Shown piece by piece: positions 54,501 to 64,000 of a DNA stretch of 64,000 nucleotides. The notes below the pieces were generated by a model, which was not told the DNA's origin, did no database searches, and saw nothing but the letters and a program-made list of their open reading frames with translations. Source of the stretch: Ulva prolifera (taxonomy: Eukaryota > Chlorophyta > Ulvophyceae > Ulvales > Ulvaceae); NCBI GenBank assembly GCA_023078555.1, contig CM041199.1, positions 2,483,101 through 2,547,100 of the forward strand. Direction: 5' to 3'. Numbering within the stretch: position 1 is the stretch's first letter; every line of letters begins with the position of its first letter. Both the position numbers and the translations under genes were made by a program.

Positions 54501-57089
54501 GACGCCGCCCAGGCCGCGGCCGTCGCGGAGCTCCGCCGGCAGGCGCTCATTCAGTGCCCGCTCCTCGACAAGCACGCGCTCCGTGCGGTGGCGCGGCGCG
54601 TGAACGTCACGAGCGCGAGCGCGCGCGCCCGTACCCGCGCAATCACACAGGCCGTCCTCTCGCTGGACGGCCAACTCCCGATCTCGTGGCAGAGCAGCGT
54701 GCACGTCGCGGTGGACGAGACGCGGCTTGACGTCTTCCGGGTGCTGATCCTGCCGGAGCAGGACACGCCGTACGCGAACGGAGCCTTCCTCTTTGACTTC
54801 CTGCTGCCGGAGACCTTTCCAGAGAAGCCACCACAGGTGCGTGCTACCTCAAGCGCATCCATACTCTTGAATGTGCGGCACAGATGGCCATCGAGGGGTT
54901 ACGAGACCCCCTGCCAAACTAGGTTGATCGGCCGTGTTTCTGCCACTCACTGTGGCACCGCCTGTCTGGTGTTCCCAGATGTGTGCACTGGCACCCTTTT
55001 CCGAGTGCCAGCGGGTGCGCAGTTGCAGTGTGCCGTACATGTACTTGAATGATGTTTGCGATGCCGTACGGAAGTGCGTGTGGATCACGCTCGGCATCTA
55101 GTTGCGATGAGAGATGCACGAAGCCCCCCGCTGTTTCATTGAGTCCCTGCTGATGAAGTGCAATGATGTCGTGCATCATACCAACAAGTCGTCGGGGATC
55201 AACAGTCAAGCGTTGGTGGAGAACCTGCTTTCTTGATCAATCTGTTTGCCCGACGTTTTGTATTCGAACCAAGCGTATGTGGTGAGCCAGCATGACTTGT
55301 CAGTCATGATCACTTTGGCCAGTAGTGAACTGGGCAGCCTTGGTGTTTCCTGAAGTCGTGAAGTGCTCAATTGCTCCTGTGTCATCTACGTCTGCCTGCC
55401 TATTCGACATCCTATGCTTTAGGGGAACTTTCTCAGCTACCTTCAAAGCTGTTGAATTAGATAGATCTGATGCCACCAGAGAGGTGTGCGTTCACCTCGC
55501 CGCGTACACAGCCCTATCAGGAGGGAATTGACTCCCTGTATGCATGCGCAGGTGCAATTCCTTACGACAGGGAACGGCTCTGTGCGGTTCAACCCCAACC
55601 TCTACAACTGCGGCAAGGTCTGCCTCAGCCTCCTCGGCACCTGGTCCGGCCCATCCTGGGACCCTGCGACATCCACCATCCTGCAGGCACGCCCCTAATT
55701 ACCCTGTCCGTCCCCTGCAGCCACAACTGTGAATCATGCCCTGATGTATGCCACAAGCTTGCGGCAGCACACGACGCTGTACTTCACACTATGCTGTGGG
55801 AACTCTCTTGAGTCTGACCCACGTGCATTGTGGGCGAGCTTCCGGATGCGCCGTGAACAGTCTCGGCTCGGCGAGTCGCCGCAGAAATACTTGGGTTTGC
55901 ATTGACAACCCGCGTCCGTTATGCCGACGGCCCTGTTGTCGTTAAAACTCGCCGCATCTCAGCATCTAGTGATGGGAATTTGTTCGGGGGCACATGCAGT
56001 CCTTTTTGTGCACTACGGCCTGCTGTTCCCGGCGCGGGCCCCTGGCCTGCCTCACTGAAGGGCAGCAGAGGCGCACAGGCTTGTTGTGAAGCACTTCCGC
56101 ACACACACCTCTTTTGCATGCGGCGAGTGTTGAGCGGCTTTGCGTGAGCACCGTGTGCCGCCACATGCAGGTGCTCATCTCGCTGCAGGCGATGGTGTTT
56201 GTGAAGGACCCCTACTTCAACGAACCGGGCTACGAGACGTCCAACGGCACCGCGCAGGGCAACGCGCACGCCGCGCGGTACAACGCCGGCGTGCTGCGGA
56301 ACACCCTCAAGCACGGCATGCGCGACCCCCTCGCCCGCCCCCTCGCGCACCCCCACGGCGTATTCCGCGACGTCCTCCGCCTGCACTGGACGCACAAACG
56401 CGCCGTCATCGCCGCGCAGCTCGACGCGGCCGCCACGCGGCTCACGACGCAGTCCGACGCCGAGCTCATCGCCGAGGTACGCACCGGCGCTCGATGCGCA
56501 CCTGTCGCCGCCTCCCCTGTGGCCGGAAACCCGACGTGAGGCTTTCTGACTCTACGCAGTGCAGATGCGATGATGGGGTCGTCATAGGACAGATCACTGT
56601 GTGTTTGCTACGGTGTTGTCGGTCTCTCGTGGGCTTTAGCGAGTGCAGCTGCTGTATGGCACAGTGCCGCGTGGGCCGCGGTGAAGCCGGTCTCTTGGGA
56701 AGCCCATTGGCATCGAATGATCCTGCAGTGCGGCCCAACACATTGTCCTAAAGCTCTTTCTTTTGCCCGCGTAGCCCACAGGGCACCACGGGATATAGTC
56801 TCTCCCATGCATTGGCAGAATCTCTGGGTTTTGAGAACAACATGTTTCAGATGTGGCAGTGTTCTGGCTGCACTGCCACAAGCGCGGTTGCGGAGGGGTG
56901 ACTCGCAGGACTGGCGTTCAGGTGAGGGGCCTGCTGACTACGTTCGAGGCGCGGTTCGCGGAGGCTGTGGCGGAGGAGGAGCAGGCGCGAGAGGCGGAGG
57001 CGGCAGAGGCGGTGCGGAGGCGGAAGCAGGAGGAGGACGACGAAGTCCTGCGCCGCATGCGTGAGACCATGGGCGCGCCCTCCGATTGA
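51550..57089 (+). CDS. BIRC6-like ubiquitin-conjugating enzyme (large E2)
   Basis: Exons: 51550-51660, 51908-52307, 52814-about 53151 (3' limit uncertain: 53073, 53151 or 53184), 53752-54177, 54405-54836, 55552-55686, 56171-56476 and 56922-57089 (TGA). The product is about 770 residues. Order: helical N-terminus, acidic linker, [10 protein letters not shown], a helical region with [19 protein letters not shown], then a UBC fold. The fold has [36 protein letters not shown] (the catalytic Cys is the VCLSL Cys at 55621-55623), [15 protein letters not shown] and [10 protein letters not shown], and the gene ends in a charged coiled coil. [15 protein letters not shown] and [10 protein letters not shown] are typical of the BIRC6/UBE2O branch. 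No BIR domain is present, so it corresponds to the C-terminal part of animal BIRC6. The exon 6 donor is GC rather than GT. A start upstream of 51550 cannot be excluded. Confidence 0.88.
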
Positions 57090-60000
57090 TTCCTCCCCAT
57101 GCCATCCCAGCCGCGTTCGACTCAAAACGGCGAGCGCAGGGACTCATCGGCGGTGCAGGGCTTGCGCCGCTGCAGAGGAATATGTACTGTGCTATATCGT
57201 ATCCTTTGCAGGTCATGCGAGGCCGTGACTGCTGCTGTCTGGGTACAGGAGTTAACTCATGACAAGAGTGTCCGGGGGGTCCGTATATAGCACCGCAGAC
57301 CATCCTGGATAGCAGGATCTTTTCATTTTTGGTTTGATTTTGGCTGCCGTGTCTGCCTTCCACGTCGTATTCTTCCTCAGTGTGTACACTTCTGATGTGT
57401 TTGTGGCTGTAGTAGCTTTGCACTAGCTCATGGGATTGGCAGCACCACCTGGTATGCTTTCTTGGCATTTCCTCTTCCAGGGGTCACCTGGCATGACTCT
57501 TGCTTTTTTCCTCGGTCAACCAAGCTGGTTCGCGAGGATGGCGCCATGGCTTTGTTGGTGGTACCTGGTGTTCGAAATTCATGGCATTGGCAGACGACGG
57601 TCTGCTGGAAGTATGAAAGAAAGCTTTTCATCATCAGGTGATCATTGATGAGGCCGTTTTGCTCAATGCTACGTCACACACCCACGAAGCGGCCATAAGA
57701 GCCGTTGCATTGTGGGTCATTGTGATGCGTCAGTGCCAGATTGTGGTGATGTCTGATGAATGTTTGCCGGCTTGAAAATTCTCAAGACTGGTATTCGTAT
57801 CACATCACAATGTGACATTGTAAATTAAAGTAAATCTGAATTTACTGAGCCGTAAGACATTGTCAGTCTTAGTCTGATGGACCAGGCCTCGGACTGTCCA
57901 CATTCGAATCAGTCCCTGTGTGCATCAATCTGGCGGTCCGTACATGCAGAAAGCTGTACATGGAAGGGAGTCTATGCAGAGTGGCACTACAGAATGCAGC
58001 ATGTTTGCCTGCCCGACATCGCGTCAGGTCACAGTACCACCTGTCCAACCAACTACCTGACTTTCAGATTCCTGTTGCTTTCAGTACCTATGATTGGTAC
58101 CAAAAGTGGGTCTACCCGAGCAGATTAGTCAAATCAAGTAGCTTGGGGCAGATGATCCTAACGTAGATGGTGCAGGCTCTTGAGTACCCTGTGTTTTATC
58201 TGATGCCAAACTATGCCAGGGCTGTGAATTGCGATTAATTTAAATCAAAGCTGATTTTGCAGCATTTCAAGCAGTTGTATTTATGCGATTCGGAAGCCGC
58301 ATATTATTCATGGGCGATTGAGTTGATTCTGAATGCAATTACAATCTCCATCATCAATCAGTCGACGACAAAACATATGAAATGATCCACATGCTTGCCA
58401 GTGACAGTGACATACTTGAATTGATGATTTCCGGGATTAGTCTCCTTCACTGGAATGAATGAAACACTATGTACTAGTAGGACATAGTGTTGTGCCCCAT
58501 CTTTGTGAACATCAAGCAAGCCTTCACGATAACCAGCGCTTCACACAACACGGCACAAACAGATACTCGCAAGAGCTTGGGTCGTTTCGAGGCAGATGTG
58601 GCAGATGTCTCAGCATCAATCCATACTCAAGGTTATGCATCATTACAATGGGTACAAAAGCACTGTACACCGTATGCGGATTCGTCAATGTCATCTTAAG
58701 GTCATGGCTATGAATACCAAGCCTTGCTGTATTTGAGGCTTGCAGATGCAAAGCCACATGCGATATACATCAATTACATGTCCTTTGACATTTTGACTTT
58801 GGGACATGAAGCCTCGTCCTGTCCCCGCACTTGCCAAAGCACGTCCTTGCCATCATGCTTCGGAATAAAGACTGAAAGAAACTTCTGTGAAGATACTTGA
58901 GTGCTGATATCATGCTTGTGTAAGATACGACATCATCAGAAGCAATGTGCATGATTTGGACGTGAAGTTTGCAGCTCAGAACACCGAGCCATGCCTACCA
59001 TCTGTGCAAGCAGTATAAAGAGCATGTTGCTGCAACTTTCGAAGCATCACATCGTTTCGTCCAGCATCAGCCATGTGGGCTGACAGTCTCTGGCATGGGG
59101 CATTCTCGGGCTCTGCAGTGTCCTACCGATCACAGCAGCCACAGTCATGGCATGAACCGCGGCTCGCACCGAAAGCATCACAAAGCTGAAGCTTTGCTTA
59201 TCCATTGGCAGTGTTGCATGCACAACAGCCACTATCCCTCTGCCAGTGTGCCCCTCGAAAGCTGGTGTGGCTGTAGCACTGCACATGACCATGGCTGGCA
59301 CATTCACAGGTAGTGTGCTGTCAACAGCAATTCTCAGTGCATTCATCACTTCACCGCGCAGAGCAGATCAGTTAATGGGCTGAATTATTTAAACGGCGTG
59401 TGCAGCAGTTGACGAATTGGTTAATCAAGTGGTATTCTGAGGTCAACAAGTCTGATTGTTGCAACATACACCATGTTATTTTGAAGCAATCCGATCAGGA
59501 ATAATTGACATCGTAACTACGGCTTTTTCCATTAGTTATTGATACGGGATCCGTTCATTGTCATTGGATGCCCTAATTTTTGCTTTAGAAACCTGACCTG
59601 ATGCAGGGTGGGTACACGTGCTGCACTCTGAAGTGCATTCCCGCAGGTGCTTGGGTCATAATCACGCACCACTTTAAGAAAGAAAAATGATTTTCTGTGT
59701 CCCCCTCCCCGCCAACGATGCATTGGCCTATTTACCAGAGCGCGTAGATATGACGGTAAATAAAAGGCACAGCATACTTCAAAAGTTTATCACAGCGCAA
59801 GATTTGAAAGTGCACGCACACGAGCTCGACATGCAGCCAAACAGAAAAGAACCAGGGAATGACATTTGTAATAGCACAATCACCCACTGTTGTGCATTAC
59901 AGCGAGGCCGGCGTACACTCTCAAAATGATATGCATCACTGTGAAATGTACCTTGCAGTGTGAAGATCGTCCACATCCACGTGCTGTAGTTCAGAATTAC

Positions 60001-60856
60001 ACGATCTCGATGAATGGAATGCCGGCAGAGATGCCCACAGAGTGTCTAGAACGAGAAGGAGACAGCCACCCTCACTCTTGCCACCGTCCATCTGTGCCAA
60101 CGACTAGCCCCACCCGGCGCGCCCACCACTTCTCAGGAAACATTCTCTGACGCATACACACTACCATTGTTTATTGGCTCGCCCTGCTCGGAGTATGTCG
60201 GGCGCACAGGAAGGTACACCCTATGCACGCCCGCAAAACCCTGCCCCGATGCTACGCTATTCACCCCTGCTGAAAAGGAAATAAGTAAAAAAAACTGGAA
60301 TAGGCGATGCTGCTTGCAACCGTACCTGCAATCTCGTCGACACCGGCCAGCACATAGGTTAGCCCATCCACCCGCCCCCTCAGTGTCAGCCCAGGACCCG
60401 GACCTGTGCATGCTTCACCAGTGCCACCGCAGGGATGCCCCCTGGACATGCCCACCAGCATTGACCAAACCGGCTGAATTGCGAATGACGCTGGCGCACG
60501 CAGGCGCCTCCTCCCGGCGGCACAACGACCCCAAACCCTTCGCATCTACTCTACTTGGCTGGACAGCCTGCAGCGGTGGCTGGTCGTTGTCCGCGCCGCA
60601 TTGACTACATAATTTCTCTCGGACAAAGAGGGCCTCACAAGCGACAGCCGTTGTTCATGGCCGCACCAGCTCGCAATCTTGCGCATGCAGTGCCATAATG
60701 AATCATGCTTACCCCCTCCCCCCACCTCGCGATCGCACTCACTGCTGCCAGCCCAGCCACGCCAGCCCTCCAGCGCACAAACCTGCGCCCGCCCACAGCG
60801 ACTACCGGCACGCATTAAACCTCCCGCACAGCCGCCGGCGCGCCCCTCAGGCGCCC
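57090..60856. other. Long convergent intergenic region, AT-rich, no gene supported
   Basis: 3.8 kb between the stops of the E2 gene and the bZIP gene. AT-rich patches (TTAAATTAAAGTAAATC near 57820, TTAATTTAAATCAAAG near 58235). A minus-strand frame at 59047-59349 and a plus-strand one at 57430-57648 have no domain or splice support. Position 60700-60850 is C-rich and probably the 3'UTR of the bZIP gene. Confidence 0.4.
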
Positions 60857-63169
60857 TCAGTGCATGCCAAAGTGCTCCTGCAGCTGCGCGTAGCCGGCCG
60901 CACCGGAGGCCTGCAGCACGTTGTCAAAGTGGCTGTGCTCGATCGGCATGCCACAGGAGCGCGCCTCCGCGCGGGCGCCCTGCGCGGCGGCGTGCCGCTG
61001 CTGAATCGCTTCGAGGTTCGAGCGCAGCATGGACGCGTACGCCTCGGCGGCAGCCTCCCTCTCTGCCTCCGGCGAAGGGGCCGCGGGTGGGGCCGGGTGG
61101 TGGACGCACTCGGGCTCGGGCGGAGCCGCGGGGGCGTCCTCAAGGATGCCCTGCGCAGCAATGCGGAGGTCGCGGAGCGTCGCCCGCGAGCGGGTGAGCT
61201 CCTGCTGCAGCTGCTCCTGGCGACGCGTCAACCGGCCGCGGTGCTCATGCATGTCTGTCATGCGTTTCCGACGCTCCGCAAGCGAGGCTTCTAGTTGGTC
61301 CAGCTGCTCCTGCACCGCGCGAGGGAGTGTTGGCCATGCAGGGGGGAGTGGAATACACTGCATCGGGCAATAGCACCACGCTGTTAGCGTGGCATGCCTC
61401 AGCAGTGCCATACTACAGGTGATGTGGACTGCCAGCGAAGGCTGGGCCACTGCCGGTTGGATTGAGACATGAGTGATTGCACCAACAGCTCGAAGCAGGA
61501 GGGAGGCAAGTTTTGACTACGAAACAGCTAGATGGCACAGTACAGCAAACACGGAAACTGCTGAAAGCGAGGGACACAAGCATTGTGGTGTCAAAACAGG
61601 TGCCAGCCTAGGTCCTGCATGCCCTGTTGCATGTCCTGTTGCACGCAGCGCATCTGTCTGAGACGGGTCGTCTCGAATCGTCTGATGTCTGATCAGGCAC
61701 TGTAAGTTTCTCAGATAGATTGAGATGGAGATTGATGCATGTGCAATCAAGCACTGCCGTCCACGACAGGTCGGTGGTGGCGGAAGCAAGGAGGAAAATG
61801 ATTTTATACACATGATACTTGAACAAGAAGATGTGAAAGTTGTTATATACCTTATGGGAAGCAGGTAATATGCAGTTCATGGAAGCAGATGGCTGGAAAT
61901 CATGCAGAGCCAGGCTCAATGCGAGTGGGCCACACGCATTGCTACAGACCTCCACAACGCTGCACAGGCGCATTCCGCAACCGGTTTAACGTATCACTCG
62001 TGAAAGGTTGAGCAATGAAGTCGGTTGAAGGCTTTCGATACCAGGAAATACATGTTTCTGGGAGCTATCCGTGGCTGTGTGTTGCTCCGGCTGTTCGGTC
62101 CTGGGGTTGACACACTTCAGCGTCACTCCCTTGCGAGAGGCTGAAAGAGATTCAAGATGTACGCGACGTGACCGACGTGACAATCAATGTATGGCGAGCA
62201 CCACGCACAGCCACAGGTGCACCATGGTCAGGCCAGAAGCCGCGCAAAGCAAAGAACTGAACAATGTCACATCCATGACTTGTTACGCATACGTGTGATG
62301 GAGATTCGAACGTCCCGTGGTTGCGGCTGAGACCAGAAGGTGTCGCTGGGCATGCAAGGCCGTGCCTGTGAAGCTCAGTGCTGCATGCCTGTTGGGACCT
62401 GTTGGGACTGCGAAAGCGTCAGACAGCACACATAGCTGCTTGGGCTCGCGGCATTGAGACATCTAGTACGACATCACGCACGTTTACATCAACACCAGCG
62501 GTGCCGTTGCAACCTTGCTTTCTGTGTCAGCTATTTTAATTGTTACAGCTACAGAGAAATGATTATGCGGGATGATGCGGCTCGACTTCACCGCGCTGAC
62601 AGGAACAACATCCAATGCGAGCCACACCATGCCACTCGATCATTCCAAAAAAATTACGATGCAGGTGCTGATCACGCGAGCGAGCAGGACAGCAAGACTG
62701 GTGGCGCAGCTGAGCGGCGACGCGCGTAGGTTCGCACACTCAGCTAGGCTGGCGCCATGGAGTGGGCGCGGCAGTGAGGTCCATGCCGTCACGCCGGCGT
62801 CAGGGGTGACACAAGGATGACTGCAACGTTCGTGCATGCAAAGGGTCCCGAACAGGTACGAGACGCATACTGGCGTACGGTGGCATTCAGACGCAGGCAT
62901 TGGCAAGCAGGAACAGTCGTGGTGCACCAGTGAAACACTGGATCTTCATCATGTCTACAATGACTCGGAACCGTTGCAGTAACAGCAGCAGGCCCAGCGA
63001 ATCTGAAGCAGACCTTGCATCGGAGCCTGTACGCCTTCTGTGCTCGCCTGTTCTTGGCGCGGATTGCTTCTGTGCGGGAGGTCTCGTCTGGCTTCGACAC
63101 GCCAGCGCGAGGACGGCCTCTGATTCTGCGAGGCTCGTCATCAGAGCCGGACTGCAACAGAAGAGGCAT
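60857..63169 (-). CDS. bZIP transcription factor
   Basis: A 5' exon (63169-63014) encodes an acidic, Arg-rich lead and the basic region AIRAKNRRAQKAYRLRCK, fitting the bZIP signature N-x2-[AQ]-[AQ]-x2-Y-R-x-R. It ends at donor AAG|GTCTGC, phase 0. The 3' exon (61309-60857, TGA) follows acceptor GTGCAG, phase 0, and begins EQLDQLEASLAERRKRMTDM. Joined, the first zipper leucine is 18 residues after the invariant Asn, as in GCN4. The following d positions are R, M, L and L. A second coiled stretch, a Pro/Ala linker and a C-terminal SHFDNVLQASGAAGYAQLQE complete about 200 residues. The intron is 1.7 kb. A better acceptor (CTTCTGTTGCAG near 63140) suggests an earlier first exon, so the true N-terminus may lie upstream of 63169. 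Binds DNA as a dimer in the nucleus; targets unknown. Confidence 0.78.
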
Positions 63170-64000
63170 AAGGCGGACGTGGTCTATGCTGGCCGAAGGC
63201 TGGGTCGACGAGCTTGTTCGTGCGGCTCGAGAATAATGCGGACTGATGGCTTCCCTCCAACGCCCAGGACGTCGTCAGAACAGCACAAACGCACAACTGA
63301 TATCAACAAATATGATTAGAAGGAATTTCGTGTGGCTTCAAGCTCTAGCCAGCGTCAACTCAGGGCATGCCGAGCGCACAAGGAGCAACGGACTCAGTTC
63401 AGTATTCACTCCTAGCAATGGTCACCAAGCCTTCTTGCACGGACAAAATGTTCAGCGCACCTCGTCTTTGGAAGCCATCTACAGCATTTGAGGTGTTCCG
63501 TCGAGGCAGTGTGCCGCCAGTGTAGCGGAATCGGGACGGCCCGGAGTGGAGAGTCTGTGAGACAGAAGGTGTACGCGCTGGGCTGATACAACAAGTATGT
63601 CAGGTCGTGTGATATCACAATGATGACGCTTGCAACTGTATCCATGCTTATTCGTTCGGCATCACAATGCATGGCCTCATCTGCCGGGCCCATCGCACTC
63701 ATCGCCATACAGTGACGTGGCAGCCTCACGTCGTCGGTTCAGTTGCTTACAGACATCTAAGCATGCCACGAGAGAGAGCATAGAAACACAGCAACCGACA
63801 TCCGCACACCTCACATCTTAGTACGGCTACACCAGCGCCCGGGCAACTTCCGTGTTGACCGCTGACGCTGACAACGAGAACCACGTTCGCGTTGCAACAC
63901 TGTGCAAGCCAGAACGAACGAACATTACATCCCGCTACACAGCTCCGAGCGCGTGGAGGTAATTGCCACGTACAGGAGCCGTGTCTGTCTACTGGGTTGG
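63170..64000. other. 5' flank of the bZIP gene, window edge
   Basis: May contain the first exon of the bZIP gene. A minus-strand MAMSAMGPADEAMHCDAER near 63655-63710 is a candidate but unproven. Nothing else recognised. Confidence 0.3.

Noticed and set aside
54144-54704. Minus-strand frame opposite E2 exon 5
   Set aside because: Shadow of the UBC-coding exon; it also crosses an intron of the sense gene.

Overview
The window looks like nuclear DNA of a microalga, most likely a green alga. Several genes have short GC-rich exons split by GT-AG introns whose donors often read GTGCG, GTGTG or GTACG and whose acceptors often read TGCATGCAG or GTGCAG. There is a plastid-type aspartate-semialdehyde dehydrogenase with a transit-peptide-like leader, a Yippee protein, a BIRC6-like ubiquitin-conjugating enzyme, a bZIP factor, and secreted Cys-rich and Pro-rich proteins. 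Between the genes lies long, mixed-composition DNA dense with mobile elements. No operons, rRNA, tRNA or CRISPR arrays were found. The species assignment is inference.

Layout. 0-5.3 kb: an LRR protein (minus) flanked by two related Skp1/POZ-like exons. 7.2-9.2 and 21.3-23.2 kb: two paralogous three-exon secreted GMC oxidoreductases (minus). 11.1-14.0 kb: a complete CACTA (En/Spm) transposon with a GTA target duplication. 14.3-20.4 kb: nested and truncated copies of one retroposon family, an isolated 60-codon exon and a 16-bp satellite. 24-38 kb: a repeat-dense zone with a composite retroposon block present twice in opposite orientation, a hAT transposon inside one copy only, a direct duplication and microsatellites. 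The zone is bracketed by two paralogous two-domain Cys-rich secreted proteins (33.2 and 40.2 kb, plus).

42-64 kb: a 47-bp minisatellite and weak gene traces, then the best-resolved gene cluster. This comprises ASADH (minus, 5 exons), Yippee-like (minus, 4 exons), a BIRC6-type E2 (plus, about 8 exons, divergent from Yippee) and a bZIP factor (minus, 2 or more exons across a 1.7-kb intron).

How the parts relate. The genes have unrelated housekeeping or secretory jobs and show no pathway clustering. What ties the window together is duplication and retroposition: paralog pairs (GMC, Cys-rich, POZ-like) and one 3'-tail-defined retroposon family. Three of its insertions keep 13-21 bp target duplications that can be read by eye, and a fourth is corroborated by an empty site elsewhere in the window.
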